From NCBI GenBank assembly GCA_947479755.1, contig CANKAM010000017.1:1-64000 (forward strand): DNA of 64,000 bases. Direction: 5' to 3'. The position numbers and the translations under genes were made by a program. Source of the stretch: Bacteroidota bacterium. GTDB taxonomy: Bacteria; Bacteroidota; Bacteroidia; SXHM01. This document shows, in pieces, positions 1 to 9,658 of this stretch (position 1 is its first letter; every line of letters begins with the position of its first letter). The notes beneath the pieces are model-generated. The model was given only the letters and a program-made list of their open reading frames with translations. It was not told the origin of the DNA and did no database searches.

Positions 1-118
1 CTTGATTCATAATTACTTATTTATCAAGAAAATAAAAAATATTTTCAACTCATAAATTCAAATCGTTGCAGGCAATAAAATCGCTGAAACTCAATAATAA
101 CAATACTTTCAAAGAACT

Positions 119-126
119 TATATTTG
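119..126 (+). promoter_or_regulatory. candidate -7 promoter element TATATTTG
   Basis: The 8-mer matches the Bacteroidota -7 consensus TAnnTTTG and lies 54 nt before the ATG of the first gene. No clear TTTG is present at the -33 position, so the call rests on one element only. Confidence 0.4.
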
Positions 127-180
127 TAACATCAAAACGCTAATGAAAAATCAATACTAACCATCAAAACAAACAAAATC

Positions 181-1164
181 ATGGAAAAGCCCTGGACCTA
201 TTTAGTCAATCAATTTATTAACGCTACTAAAGAAAGCTACAAAAAAGCCCTGAAACTGAGCAACTATCATGATGCGGCACTCAAAACCGCATTGGATGCC
301 GACCCTGCCAAACCCGATTGGATGCTGCTTTACAACCGTTATCATCCCGTTCACCTTGTATATGTTGATGCCTATAGCCAATGGAAAAATGCAGGAGGCA
401 GCCAGGAAGGGCAAACCCTGAATCTGGAACAACATCTTGAACTGCTGGTTACCAAAGCAGCACGCTGGGATGCTCAGGTGCAGGTAGTATATGATAAAAA
501 AAGTGTTGAATACAAAACCCTTTTTCCAAATGGACGTGCACCCTTTACAACGGGCAGCTATATAACACGCATACTTGCTCTACAAACCCTTGGCACTGCA
601 CTAACACCCTTTGCCGCCCTGATTGCAACCAAAATGGAAGTAGATGCTTTTTACACCACTATAGACACTGTGCGCGATACCCAGGAAGGAACCAAAGGAA
701 CCACCAAATCAAAAAGCGAACAAGTGGAAGACAAACGCATAGTTGCCATGACTGAGCAATACCGCGACCTTGGCTACCTTATAAACCTGAAAGCGGAAGA
801 CCCTGATACCATTGCACCATTCTTTGAACTGAGCATATTACGCAACCAGCGCCAAAGCCTCTTTACAGGAACGCTGGATACCAACGAAAACGAACCCGTA
901 TTAGTACACAGCTTTGTAGCCGATGATGAACTGGAACTGGAGATAACACAAGACCCGCCAACACCGGGTATACATACCGTATCATTCTACCTTGCCACCA
1001 TCGCAGGCGGAACAGACAGCACACCCGTAACCATTATAGCCGGCATTGTCAAAACTAAAATACAGGCATCAGCATTTGGTATCAGTGATTATGGTACACA
1101 CCGCTTCTTAACGGCTGTAAATAACAGTGCTCAGGAGCTGCACTATAAAGTGGAGTTGTTGTAA
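181..1164 (+). CDS. hypothetical cytoplasmic protein
   Basis: This 327-residue protein has no signal peptide, no membrane segment and no motif I can assign. The N-terminal two thirds look alpha-helical and rich in charged residues, with an aromatic-rich start (WTYLVNQFINATKESY). A short KGTTKSKSEQ linker lies near residue 180. The last 100 residues look like beta-strand, with a GGTDSTPVTI segment. From memory, proteins of this shape recur as unannotated proteins in Bacteroidota, but I cannot name a family. It is preceded by a single candidate -7 element and followed by a bidirectional terminator shared with the convergent TPR gene. No function is proposed. Confidence 0.85.
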   Translation: MEKPWTYLVNQFINATKESYKKALKLSNYHDAALKTALDADPAKPDWMLLYNRYHPVHLVYVDAYSQWKNAGGSQEGQTLNLEQHLELLVTKAARWDAQVQVVYDKKSVEYKTLFPNGRAPFTTGSYITRILALQTLGTALTPFAALIATKMEVDAFYTTIDTVRDTQEGTKGTTKSKSEQVEDKRIVAMTEQYRDLGYLINLKAEDPDTIAPFFELSILRNQRQSLFTGTLDTNENEPVLVHSFVADDELELEITQDPPTPGIHTVSFYLATIAGGTDSTPVTIIAGIVKTKIQASAFGISDYGTHRFLTAVNNSAQELHYKVELL

Positions 1165-1180
1165 GTAGAAACGACAGAAT

Positions 1181-1216
1181 AAAAATCCCTTCTTCAGAAA
1201 TGGAGAGGGGATTTTT
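1181..1216. terminator. bidirectional terminator between convergent genes
   Basis: AAAAATCCC at 1181-1189 pairs with GGGATTTTT at 1208-1216, giving T-runs on both strands. It lies between the stop of the first gene (1164) and the stop of the convergent TPR gene (1224). Confidence 0.75.
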
Positions 1217-1223
1217 GTTGTTG

Positions 1224-1742
1224 TTAATTCTGATTTGCTTTCAAATCGTTGCAATAATTCTCATTATTGGCATCGTGCAAACCAAATTCAGAGGCGCGTT
1301 GCCAGTCGCTGCAGGCGCCTTCTTTATCATTCAGCTTGTAGCGGCAGTTGCCTCGGTTCATATAGGCTTGCGCATACTGCGGGTTCAGTAAAATGGCGCA
1401 GTTATAATCCTGCAAGGCACCGGCAAGGTCGTTGCTTTTTGTTCTGCAAACACCGCGGTTAAAGAGCGCTTCGTCATCATCGGGTTTCAGTTGTATGGCT
1501 TTTGTGTAGTCCTGTATGGCAGCAACAAACTGTTTCAGTTTATAATAAGCAATGCCGCGACTTAAATATGCTTGCACTAATTTAGGGTCAAATTCCAAAG
1601 CCTTGCTGTAATGGGTAATGGCTTCTTTTAAATCACCATTATCAGCAAGAAAATTCCCGCGGTTGAGATGGTAATCTGCAGATTGCGGAAAAGCAACTAA
1701 ACTCAGTGCAGAAAAAAACAGGGTAATAAAGGCGTTGCGCAT
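1224..1742 (-). CDS. exported tetratricopeptide-repeat protein
   Basis: A 172-residue protein with a signal peptide ending near FPQ, followed by four TPR units carrying the usual spacing (A-x-x-x-x-x-A-I-x-x-Y-x-x-A-I). TPRs are protein-interaction scaffolds, and the export signal places it in the periplasm. I start it at the ATG at 1742 (MRNAFIT) rather than the upstream ATG at 1751, because the signal peptide n-region then looks normal. It is a tandem paralogue of the gene at 1830-2345, with the same order of signal peptide, repeats and a C-terminal GACSDW or GACQDW motif. The partner is unknown. Confidence 0.85.
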   Translation of the reverse strand: MRNAFITLFFSALSLVAFPQSADYHLNRGNFLADNGDLKEAITHYSKALEFDPKLVQAYLSRGIAYYKLKQFVAAIQDYTKAIQLKPDDDEALFNRGVCRTKSNDLAGALQDYNCAILLNPQYAQAYMNRGNCRYKLNDKEGACSDWQRASEFGLHDANNENYCNDLKANQN

Positions 1743-1829
1743 ATAAACCAAAAAGGCAACGCAAAACTACCAGTGTAACGGAACTATTTACAGAAATTCG
1801 ACAAGCATGGAATAACAGCCAACCAAAGC

Positions 1830-2345
1830 CTATCTGCTTGCGAGCATTGCCTTGCAGAAACTGATATTCTTATCGTTAGGCAATCCGAATTTAACCGCAT
1901 TTTCCCAATCCTGACAAGCACCTTCTTTATCATCCATTTTAAATTTGGCATTACCGCGATTAACATAAGCCTGAGCAAAATCAGGACTTAACGCTATAGC
2001 CTCTGAGTAATCAATAATGGAAGAACTGAGGTCGGCCAGTTTACCATTGCTGGCAGCACGGAAAAAGAAGGCATCTTTATCTTTCGGGTTCAAGGCAAGC
2101 GCCTTGCTGAAATCAGCAATAGCACCACGGTAATCAGCCAAACGGTATTTTGCCTCACCGCGACTGAACCATGCTTCCTGCAATTTTGGGTCGAGCTTTA
2201 TGGCTTCGTCATAATAAGGCAGAGCCTCGTCATAAGTGCCGTTGGCAGCCAGATAGCTTCCGCGGTTATACTGATACGTTGCTGTTTGTGCAAAAACAAA
2301 ACAGCCTATTGAAATGTTAAGTAGTGTGAGTAGAACCTTGCGCAT
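1830..2345 (-). CDS. exported tetratricopeptide-repeat protein, tandem paralogue
   Basis: A 171-residue protein with a signal peptide (MRKVLLTLL...FVFAQ) and four TPR units, ending in a DKEGACQDWENA motif also found in its neighbour at 1224-1742. The two genes are in the same orientation and about 90 bp apart, so they probably arose by local duplication. TPR proteins mediate protein contacts; this one should act in the periplasm. No operon partner other than the paralogue is apparent. The function is unknown beyond the fold. Confidence 0.85.
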   Translation of the reverse strand: MRKVLLTLLNISIGCFVFAQTATYQYNRGSYLAANGTYDEALPYYDEAIKLDPKLQEAWFSRGEAKYRLADYRGAIADFSKALALNPKDKDAFFFRAASNGKLADLSSSIIDYSEAIALSPDFAQAYVNRGNAKFKMDDKEGACQDWENAVKFGLPNDKNISFCKAMLASR

Positions 2346-2431
2346 AAATTGAGATTTGGTTTGTTTGGTATTTAACTCTGAACTGCTTGATTAAGTTAAG
2401 CCGTTTATCGATTACTAAAGAAAGAAGAATA

Positions 2432-2439
2432 TAGTTTTG
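2432..2439 (+). promoter_or_regulatory. candidate -7 element TAGTTTTG of the aconitase promoter
   Basis: Full match to TAnnTTTG, 71 nt before the aconitase ATG. The -33 element is not clear. The transcript would carry a leader containing the heptamer array at 2471-2505. Confidence 0.45.
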
Positions 2440-2470
2440 CGACTATGATAAATTTCTAATTTCGCGCACG

Positions 2471-2505
2471 ATTTCTAACATCTAATCTCTAACATCTCAT
2501 ATCTA
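2471..2505 (+). repeat. heptamer array in the aconitase leader
   Basis: Five consecutive 7-bp units: ATTTCTA, ACATCTA, ATCTCTA, ACATCTC, ATATCTA. The array ends five bases before the aconitase start codon. It is one of several 7-bp period arrays in this window. Confidence 0.75.
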
Positions 2506-2509
2506 AATC

Positions 2510-4768
2510 ATGGCTTTCGACATTGAAATGATCCGCAAAACCTACGCGGAATTACCCGGTAAAGTAGAGGCAGCCCGCAAACTGGTTGGCCGTCCGCTTA
2601 CCCTCACCGAAAAAATATTGTATGCCCACTTACACAGTGAGCAGAAACCCGATAATTTTCAGCGCGGAAACTCCTACGTTGATTTTTCTCCCGACCGTGT
2701 AGCCATGCAGGATGCAACAGCGCAGATGGCACTATTGCAGTTTATGCAGGCAGGCAGACCAAAAGTAGCTGTGCCTTCAACCGTTCATTGCGACCACCTG
2801 ATTACCGCAAAAAACGGAGCAGAAGAAGACTTGGCGTTTGCAACCAAGGAAAGCAAAGAAGTGTTTGATTTCCTTGGCTCAGTATCTAATAAATACGGAT
2901 TAGGTTTCTGGAAACCGGGTGCAGGTATTATCCACCAGGTTGTTCTTGAAAATTATGCTTTCCCGGGAGGAATGATGATAGGAACCGATTCACACACCGT
3001 GAATGCAGGCGGATTGGGAATGATAGCCATCGGTGTTGGTGGTGCAGATGCCTGCGATGTGATGGCAGGTTTAGCATGGGAATTGAAAATGCCTAAGTTG
3101 ATTGGTGTTAAACTTACCGGCAAACTAAGCGGTTGGACAGCACCTAAAGATGTTATTCTGAAAGTAGCAGGTATCCTTACTGTTAAAGGCGGAACCGATG
3201 CAGTGGTTGAATATTTTGGTGAAGGCGCAACCTCCATGAGCTGCACCGGAAAAGGAACCATCTGCAACATGGGTGCTGAGATAGGAGCAACCACTTCTAC
3301 GTTTGGGTATGATGATTCAATGGCAAGATATTTAAAAGCAACCGGCCGTGCCGATGTTGCCGAACTTGCTGATAAAATAAGAGAACACCTGACTGCCGAT
3401 GCTGATGTCTATGCAAACCCTGAGCAATATTTTGATCAGTTAATTGAGATTAACCTGTCGGAACTGGAGCCACATGTAAATGGTCCCTTTACACCTGATT
3501 TAGCTACACCTATTTCTAAACTAAAAGAAGAAGCTCTTAAAAACGGCTGGCCTTTAAAAATATCAGTTGGCTTGCTGGGCTCCTGCACCAACTCATCGTA
3601 TGAGGATATTTCACGTGCGGTTAGTCTTGCCAAACAGGTATCAGCTAAAAACCTGAAAGCAAAAGCAGAATACTTAATCAACCCGGGTTCTGAACAAATC
3701 CGCTACACCATTAAACGTGATGGTTTCTTAGATGTGTTCGACCAGATAGGCGCTAAAGTATTTACCAATGCCTGCGGTCCTTGCATCGGTATGTGGGACA
3801 GAATGGGAGCAGAGAAGAAAGAGAAAAATACCATCATCCACTCCTTCAACCGCAACTTTGCAAAACGTGCAGACGGAAATCCGAATACCTACGCCTTTGT
3901 TGCTTCTCCTGAGATTGTAACGGCAATGGCTATTGCTGGTGATTTAACATTCAATCCTTTGACAGATTACCTGACCAACGAAAAAGGGGAACAGGTAAAA
4001 TTAGATCCGCCTTCAGGTGATGAATTACCTACAAAAGGTTTTGCAGTAGAAGATGCCGGATATCAGGCTCCTGCTGCTGACGGCAGTAAAGTGAGTGTTC
4101 TGGTTGCTGCAACATCAGACCGTTTGCAGATACTTTCTCCTTTCTCAGCATGGGAAGGTGTTGACCTGAAAGGGTTGAAACTCCTCATCAAAGCAAAAGG
4201 TAAATGCACTACCGACCATATTTCAATGGCAGGTCCTTGGCTCAAGTTCCGCGGACACCTTGATAACATCAGCAACAACATGTTGATTGGAGCAGTAAAT
4301 GCATTCACAGAGAAAACAGATAGCGTTAAAAACCAGATCAGTGGGGCTTACGATTCAGTACCTAAAGTGCAACGTGCTTACAAAGCCGCTAATATTGGTT
4401 CTATAGTAGTAGGTGACGAAAACTACGGTGAAGGTTCATCACGCGAACACGCAGCGATGGAGCCGCGCCACTTAGGTGTACGTGCAGTATTGGTAAAATC
4501 ATTTGCCCGTATCCACGAAACCAATTTGAAAAAACAAGGAATGCTTGGATTAACTTTTGCCGACAAAGCAGACTACGATAAAATAAAAGAAGACGACAGC
4601 ATTGATATTCTTGGTTTAACCGAGTTTGCGCCCGGAAAACAATTGCAATTAGTATTGCACCACAATGATGGTAATCATGATATCATTAAAGTAAACCACA
4701 GCTACAATGAACAACAGATTGAGTGGTTTAAAGCCGGTGGAGCGCTGAATATTATCAGGGCGCATTAG
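2510..4768 (+). CDS. acn: aconitate hydratase
   Basis: Aconitase interconverts citrate and isocitrate in the TCA cycle, in the cytoplasm. The 752-residue length and layout match the mitochondrial-type family. The three cysteine ligands of the 4Fe-4S cluster are visible: C359 in GSCTNSS, and C422 and C425 in ACGPCIG, almost the same numbering as mitochondrial aconitase. The DSHT motif occurs near residue 165, and the C-terminal swivel domain carries [14 protein letters not shown]. The ATG is preceded by a heptamer-repeat leader. It is monocistronic: a strong terminator follows 30 bases after the stop. Nothing in the sequence suggests loss of function. Confidence 0.98.
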   Translation: MAFDIEMIRKTYAELPGKVEAARKLVGRPLTLTEKILYAHLHSEQKPDNFQRGNSYVDFSPDRVAMQDATAQMALLQFMQAGRPKVAVPSTVHCDHLITAKNGAEEDLAFATKESKEVFDFLGSVSNKYGLGFWKPGAGIIHQVVLENYAFPGGMMIGTDSHTVNAGGLGMIAIGVGGADACDVMAGLAWELKMPKLIGVKLTGKLSGWTAPKDVILKVAGILTVKGGTDAVVEYFGEGATSMSCTGKGTICNMGAEIGATTSTFGYDDSMARYLKATGRADVAELADKIREHLTADADVYANPEQYFDQLIEINLSELEPHVNGPFTPDLATPISKLKEEALKNGWPLKISVGLLGSCTNSSYEDISRAVSLAKQVSAKNLKAKAEYLINPGSEQIRYTIKRDGFLDVFDQIGAKVFTNACGPCIGMWDRMGAEKKEKNTIIHSFNRNFAKRADGNPNTYAFVASPEIVTAMAIAGDLTFNPLTDYLTNEKGEQVKLDPPSGDELPTKGFAVEDAGYQAPAADGSKVSVLVAATSDRLQILSPFSAWEGVDLKGLKLLIKAKGKCTTDHISMAGPWLKFRGHLDNISNNMLIGAVNAFTEKTDSVKNQISGAYDSVPKVQRAYKAANIGSIVVGDENYGEGSSREHAAMEPRHLGVRAVLVKSFARIHETNLKKQGMLGLTFADKADYDKIKEDDSIDILGLTEFAPGKQLQLVLHHNDGNHDIIKVNHSYNEQQIEWFKAGGALNIIRAH

Positions 4769-4795
4769 GAGCATAAGTCGATTAATAGGTGTTAT

Positions 4796-4836
4796 AAAAA
4801 GAGAAGTCCCGCTTTTGGCGGGACTTCTCTTTTTAT
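4796..4836 (+). terminator. rho-independent terminator of aconitase
   Basis: A perfect 12-bp stem, GAGAAGTCCCGC at 4801-4812 with GCGGGACTTCTC at 4818-4829, has a 5-base loop and is followed by a T-run. The A-run before the stem makes it usable on the opposite strand too, for the lipoprotein gene at 4883. Confidence 0.9.
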
Positions 4837-4882
4837 GTGATAATCCCTGCCGGTAGGCAAGGTGCGTTATCTGTGGTGAAGT

Positions 4883-5071
4883 TTACTTACAATCGCAGCC
4901 GCTCAATGCTTCTGCCGAAGCAATAAAAGCATCGTAATCATCTTTGTTGTTAAAATCATCCTGACAGACTTCTCCGTCAGCTCCAAAACATCCGGTGCAG
5001 TCAACACATTTGTCGCATGAGGTAAGCCCAAATGCTAATACAGCGATAAAAAGGTAAAGTAGTTTTTTCAT
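4883..5071 (-). CDS. small Cys-rich lipoprotein
   Basis: A 62-residue protein beginning MKKLLYLF with a lipobox LTSC, so it is a predicted lipoprotein. I chose the ATG at 5071, because the upstream extension to 5158 has no signal-like character and runs into the neighbouring gene. The mature part contains an unusually dense set of cysteines (CDKCVDCTGC, then C, then GCDCK at the end). The CxxCxxC start resembles that of the lipoprotein encoded immediately upstream (5133-5537, CNTCQTC), which suggests a related pair. The cysteines could form disulfides or bind metal; neither is shown. Confidence 0.75.
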   Translation of the reverse strand: MKKLLYLFIAVLAFGLTSCDKCVDCTGCFGADGEVCQDDFNNKDDYDAFIASAEALSGCDCK

Positions 5072-5132
5072 GTTGTTTTGGTTTTTGTTAGTTAGTATTG
5101 ATTTAATTGTTTCTGATGCAAAAGTAAAAAAA

Positions 5133-5537
5133 TTATTCTCCGTTATTTGCACATTCAACTCTTGTAAATAATGGCGTAACCACTACCGAAGGGCTGTCGG
5201 CAATAAACACATTGTAAAGTGAATCTTTGAGGTGGGCAAGGCTGTCAATATTTCCGCAAACCTGTGGTGAAATATAAACGGTAACACCATCGCTGTCGTT
5301 TACGGTGTAGTTGTAACACACCCATTGTGCTTTTAAATCCTTTTTGTAGCTTTCAATGCCTCCGCATTTTTCGTCTGAAAAATAAACAGTATTGCCAACC
5401 GAGTCTTTTACCTTGCAGGTTTGGCAGGTATTGCAGGATGTGAGAACAACAGTGGATAGCAAATAGCAAATAGCAAATAGTAAATAGTAAATAGTGTTAT
5501 TGCCTTCAATTTTATATTTGCTATTTACTATCATCAA
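5133..5537 (-). CDS. Cys-rich lipoprotein with repeat-derived signal peptide
   Basis: A 134-residue predicted lipoprotein with the lipobox VLTSC near residue 35. The mature protein starts CNTCQTC and has further cysteines spread through two repeated halves (VYFSDEKCGG and VYISPQVCGN). The signal peptide (YYLLFAICYLL) is encoded by tandem heptamers at 5452-5493, on the strand opposite the GCAAATA and GTAAATA units. The upstream part of the same repeat, at about 5512-5532, encodes the first residues, so the start codon itself lies in repeat DNA. It sits between the aminotransferase gene (5549) and a second Cys-rich lipoprotein, in the same orientation. Function unknown. Confidence 0.75.
   Translation of the reverse strand: MMIVNSKYKIEGNNTIYYLLFAICYLLSTVVLTSCNTCQTCKVKDSVGNTVYFSDEKCGGIESYKKDLKAQWVCYNYTVNDSDGVTVYISPQVCGNIDSLAHLKDSLYNVFIADSPSVVVTPLFTRVECANNGE
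5452..5532. repeat. heptamer array and inverted partner encoding a signal peptide
   Basis: Six 7-bp units (GTGGATA, three GCAAATA, two GTAAATA) lie at 5452-5493. They are followed at about 5512-5532 by an inverted copy (TATTTGCTATTTACTATC), so the element can fold into a hairpin. Read on the minus strand the heptamers give the hydrophobic core YLLFAIC of the lipoprotein at 5133-5537. Confidence 0.85.
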
Positions 5538-5548
5538 TTTTCTATTGA

Positions 5549-6619
5549 TTAATTAATCTTCATCGTCCAGCCATGCTTATCCTCAGCTTTACCAAAACGG
5601 ATAGCCTCTAACTCTTTGTGTATTTTACCGGATAGTTTGCGCTCGCTAACGGGAGGTAACATGTAATCCTCGCCTTCAAAGCCAATTAACTCAATGGGGG
5701 CAATGGTGGCTGCAGTTCCTGTTCCAAAGGCATCTAATAATTGACCTTTGTTATGCGCCTCTACCAATTCGGTAATACTTATTTTACGTTCTTCAACGGT
5801 AACTCCCATATCGCGGGCAAGTGTCAGTACGCTGTCACGCGTAACACCGGGAAGAATGGTATTGCTTACAGGCGGTGTAATCAGTTTATCACCCACCTGA
5901 AAAATTACGTTCATTGTTCCCGATTCCTCAATGTATTTATGTTCAAAGGCATCGGTCCAGATTAATTGCTGATAACCTTTTTCGTGTGCAATTTTTGAAG
6001 GGTAAAGTGAGCGACCGTAATTACCCGAAGCTTTTACATAACCGGTTCCACCTTCAAAGGCGCGTGCAAATTTGCTTTCCACCAATACCTTAATCGGTTG
6101 CGAATAATAAGCAGCTGAAGGTGATGTAATAACCATATACTTATACGTGTCGGATGGGCGAACACCCAGAAATTCATCGGAAGCAAACATAACAGGACGG
6201 ATATACAATGAGCAGCCTGCTGCAGTTGGTATCCATTCTTTGTCTAATAATACCAGCTGACGAATACTTTCCATAAATATTTCTTCGCTAACCTCGGGCA
6301 TGCACATGCGTTTGGCAGAGCGGTTAAATCGCTCAAAATTCTCCAAGGGACGAAACAGGAAAATCTCACCTTTTTCATTTTTGTAGGCTTTCATTCCTTC
6401 AAAAATACTTTGTCCGTAGTGGATAACAGCCAGTGAAGGCGACATCTGTAATTTCTCGTAAGGAATTATTTTAGCGTTCTTCCACTGTTCCTCTTCATAA
6501 TCCATCTGAAACATATGGTCGGCAAATGTTTTACCGAAATGAAGATCGCTGAAATCAGTCTCAGCAAGGCGAGAATGCGTTATTTTCTGAATGTTGATAT
6601 TTAAAGTTTCTGCAATCAT
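5549..6619 (-). CDS. ilvE: branched-chain amino acid aminotransferase
   Basis: A PLP-dependent class IV aminotransferase that transfers the amino group between glutamate and the keto acids of Leu, Ile and Val. The 356-residue length and motifs fit the eukaryote-like BCAT branch: FEGMKAY near residue 75, the PLP lysine K196 in KASGNYG, then EESGTMNVIF and a GTGTAATIAPI loop near the C-terminus. It is cytoplasmic. The lipoprotein gene 5133-5537 follows 11 bases downstream in the same direction, perhaps by read-through, but the products have no obvious link. The start at 6619 gives a normal N-terminus. Confidence 0.95.
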   Translation of the reverse strand: MIAETLNINIQKITHSRLAETDFSDLHFGKTFADHMFQMDYEEEQWKNAKIIPYEKLQMSPSLAVIHYGQSIFEGMKAYKNEKGEIFLFRPLENFERFNRSAKRMCMPEVSEEIFMESIRQLVLLDKEWIPTAAGCSLYIRPVMFASDEFLGVRPSDTYKYMVITSPSAAYYSQPIKVLVESKFARAFEGGTGYVKASGNYGRSLYPSKIAHEKGYQQLIWTDAFEHKYIEESGTMNVIFQVGDKLITPPVSNTILPGVTRDSVLTLARDMGVTVEERKISITELVEAHNKGQLLDAFGTGTAATIAPIELIGFEGEDYMLPPVSERKLSGKIHKELEAIRFGKAEDKHGWTMKIN

Positions 6620-6677
6620 TTCTGCTATTTTTTGTGCAATGTAGAAATATCTTTTAACCCGCTGTTTTATCGTCAGG

Positions 6678-9056
6678 TTAATTTTTAATCAGTTTTTCAA
6701 CAATGCAAACTTTACCAGTCTTGTCGCTGAGTTTAACGATATACAAACCTTGTGAAAGCGATGAAATATCTATAGATGATGTTTGTTGTGATATCGCTGA
6801 ACTGAAAATCAGTTGACCGGTTGCAGTGAAAATTTCAAGTGCTGCTTTTGAGTTCTCTGTCTGTTGAATATTCAGAATACCATTGCTTGGATTGGGATAA
6901 ATTCTGATTTGTTCTGTTTGTGTTTCTGTAATTCCTGTTCCTGAACCTTCTTCAACATAAAATCTATCAAGACCTGCCTCAACAATATTTCCGGGAGTGT
7001 AATCAGTTGCAGTTGCTTTCAAAGTCATAGTAGCAGTAGGAGTGAGGTAGTCAGAAATTTCAAATGATTTATTAATCCACTCCGACATATTTCCTGATGT
7101 TCTGGATATTTTTTCAAGCACAACTGTTTGCTGACCATTGCTAAGTTCAATAACTAATGTGTCATTGGCAGGTGGAGGATTAGTGCCGTTTCCACCGGCA
7201 TTAAAAAACCAAGTTGAGTAATAAATGTAGGGATTACTGAAGGTGATTAAATCAAAAACAGGAGAAGCTAAAATCACGTTTCCATCATCCACATCATCAT
7301 CACCTCCGCTGGTACCGGAGTTACCGGTAACGTAAGCAAGATTAAGACAATCGTTAGCTGCATCATAACCGGGATTACTTTCATTGTCGTTAAAATCTGT
7401 GCCTGTTGGAACTCCGCGTTCCCATTGTCCTGTGGGTGATGTATTGGTTTCTGTCCAGCCGAAATTAAAACTGAAGTCATCGTAAATGCCTTTATCTAAT
7501 TCTACAACCGTTGTTCCAGATGTTGATGTTATATCATAATCTGTGCAACTGGTTTTATATCTCCATTTCCCGGCTACAATTTCATAATTGCCGGCATAAA
7601 ATTGTAACACGCTGAACATGCCGTCTGCATCGGCTGTAAGAGAATATGAAAACCAGTCGTTGAAGATTCTAACATCAGCTCCTGCTATCGGATTTCCTGT
7701 TGCGGCTTCTACCACCATTCCGGTGAAACTGAAAGGAATATCGGGTATTAGTTGAACATCAAGTGTGGTAATGTTTCCGCTGGTTAAAACTACGTTGTTG
7801 ATTGTTTGTGTAATGTATCCGCCTTTTGAGAACTGCACTGAATAAGTGTTTGCATTGGCAAAGCCTGTTGCATATTCACCAACAAGATCAGTAAGTGTTA
7901 ATCCTGATGTGGTAAGAATTTCAACCGTTACACCGTTCAGTAAATTGCCGTTGGTAAAATCTGTAACAACACCTTCAAGGTAACAGGAAGGTGAATTATT
8001 AAAGCCAAGAATCCAAAGTCCTGAAGCCATATCCGAAGCAATTATATTTCCTGAAGGCAGGTAAGGATAAACGCCCCAGCAACCATTAAATCCATCTCCC
8101 GACATAGTTGGAGCGGTATCGTAAAACCCTGACTCTACAAGATTGTCAGGATTGCTTACATCAATAACTACCACGCCATCCTTGTAATACGAAACGTAAA
8201 GAAAGTTGCCGAGTAAATGAGCATTGTGAGGTATTGAGTTGCTTCCGGGATAATGCTGAAAGCGGTCTAATTCAGTGATATTGTTAAAGTCAGAAACATC
8301 ATAAGAACCAACATAGGCATTACTTACTTCATCGGTTGTAAACAAATAGTGGTTATCATTAGTAGGCCATGAGTTGTGAGTGAAATTGCTGGGCGTATTA
8401 AATGATGTATATTCCGTAGCATTAGCTTTATCAGTTACATCAACAATCCCCAAAAAGCCATCGTAAACACTGGAAGCCCATAAGGTATCGCCACGCACAA
8501 AACCATCGTGAATGTAGTAGTCGTCAAAAACACCCAGTTCCACAGGATCTTCTGGATTAGCGTTCAGATCATACATAATAGCACCACCCTGACCATAGTC
8601 AGATCCGAAAATGTAGAGAATTCCGTTTTCATCAATGTATAAGGTATGTGCAGTTGTAAAATCATATTGGTTGCCAAAATAACTTACACTGCTCAGGTTG
8701 GTATTTTGCGGAAGAGGAGTCATATCAACAATCTGCAAGCCACCTCCACCTTCTGTGGTAATATAAGCATGGTTGTTAAACACTTTTATTTCGCGCCAGA
8801 TAGAGTTAACACCTGATTTGAAATAAACTTCAACAGGGTTTGCCGGATCCGTAACATCTACAAATGAAGTTCCGCTGGAGTTACCTGCCAGGGCATACTC
8901 TCTGCCTTCGGTTGCGTAGCCCCAGATATTGCTGAGTTGTGCGGTGTAATCAAGTTGACCAAGTTTGGTCATGTTAAGCGAGTCTTGCGCAGTTAATGAA
9001 AGAGACAAGAAGCATGAAGCAAGAATCGGGAAAATAGAGAATTTGTATTTGTTCAT
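6678..9056 (-). CDS. T9SS-secreted choice-of-anchor B family protein
   Basis: A 792-residue exported protein with these parts in order: a signal peptide (about 1-23); a choice-of-anchor B region of LVIVD-type beta-propeller repeats (about 28-365), with phrases such as GTSFVDVTDPANPVEVY and VVVIDVSNPDNLVESG; two carboxypeptidase-regulatory-like beta-sandwiches (about 370-530); a beta-sandwich resembling a MAM or adhesion fold (about 530-690); and a type A T9SS sorting domain (about 710-792, IRIYPNPSNGILNI to VEKLIKN). It should be surface-attached or released. No catalytic residues are apparent, and its ligand is unknown. It appears monocistronic. Confidence 0.9.
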   Translation of the reverse strand: MNKYKFSIFPILASCFLSLSLTAQDSLNMTKLGQLDYTAQLSNIWGYATEGREYALAGNSSGTSFVDVTDPANPVEVYFKSGVNSIWREIKVFNNHAYITTEGGGGLQIVDMTPLPQNTNLSSVSYFGNQYDFTTAHTLYIDENGILYIFGSDYGQGGAIMYDLNANPEDPVELGVFDDYYIHDGFVRGDTLWASSVYDGFLGIVDVTDKANATEYTSFNTPSNFTHNSWPTNDNHYLFTTDEVSNAYVGSYDVSDFNNITELDRFQHYPGSNSIPHNAHLLGNFLYVSYYKDGVVVIDVSNPDNLVESGFYDTAPTMSGDGFNGCWGVYPYLPSGNIIASDMASGLWILGFNNSPSCYLEGVVTDFTNGNLLNGVTVEILTTSGLTLTDLVGEYATGFANANTYSVQFSKGGYITQTINNVVLTSGNITTLDVQLIPDIPFSFTGMVVEAATGNPIAGADVRIFNDWFSYSLTADADGMFSVLQFYAGNYEIVAGKWRYKTSCTDYDITSTSGTTVVELDKGIYDDFSFNFGWTETNTSPTGQWERGVPTGTDFNDNESNPGYDAANDCLNLAYVTGNSGTSGGDDDVDDGNVILASPVFDLITFSNPYIYYSTWFFNAGGNGTNPPPANDTLVIELSNGQQTVVLEKISRTSGNMSEWINKSFEISDYLTPTATMTLKATATDYTPGNIVEAGLDRFYVEEGSGTGITETQTEQIRIYPNPSNGILNIQQTENSKAALEIFTATGQLIFSSAISQQTSSIDISSLSQGLYIVKLSDKTGKVCIVEKLIKN

Positions 9057-9148
9057 TTAATTAGTTTTTTGTCAAAGGTATTGGAATAGTTATCAGTTCA
9101 GAAACTTGGTAATTAAGCCTACATTTGCTGCCATTAATCTGAAATATC

Positions 9149-9610
9149 ATGCAATCAAAAGCTGCAACACCACAAGAATATATTGATAGCCTTCCCGAAG
9201 ACAGGAAGAATGCCATGACAGAATTACGCAAGATAATTCTTGCCAATCTCCCCAAAGGGTTTAAAGAAGGAATGGGCTACGGCATGTTGGGCTATGTTGT
9301 GCCACATTCACTCTATCCGGCAGGCTATCACTGCGACCCGAAACTGCCATTGCCCTTTATGAGTGTTGCATCGCAGAAGAATTTTATTGCGGTGTATCAC
9401 ATGGGTGTTTATGCCGACCAAAAACTGTTGAAATGGTTTACTGATGAATTTACTAAACACAGCAAAACCAAATTAGACATGGGAAAAAGTTGCATCCGCT
9501 TTAAAAAGCCTGAACAGATTCCGTTTAAATTGATGGGTGAATTGGCTTCAAAAATGACGGTGCAGGAATGGGTAGCTATTTACGAAAGTCTCTTTAAGAA
9601 GGGGAAATAG
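9149..9610 (+). CDS. DUF1801 domain protein
   Basis: A 153-residue cytoplasmic protein of the DUF1801 (YdhG-like) family, recognised by the start TPQEYIDSLPEDR, the central GYGMLGYVVP and the C-terminal GKSCIRFKKPEQIP segments. Members are small single-domain proteins of unknown biochemical role. It is transcribed away from the large T9SS gene, and the next gene (9659) follows after about 50 bp in the same direction. No signal peptide or membrane segment is present. Confidence 0.85.
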   Translation: MQSKAATPQEYIDSLPEDRKNAMTELRKIILANLPKGFKEGMGYGMLGYVVPHSLYPAGYHCDPKLPLPFMSVASQKNFIAVYHMGVYADQKLLKWFTDEFTKHSKTKLDMGKSCIRFKKPEQIPFKLMGELASKMTVQEWVAIYESLFKKGK

Positions 9611-9658
9611 GGATAAAGATTATAAGGAAAACAAGTAAACAACCGCGCAAAGAAATAC

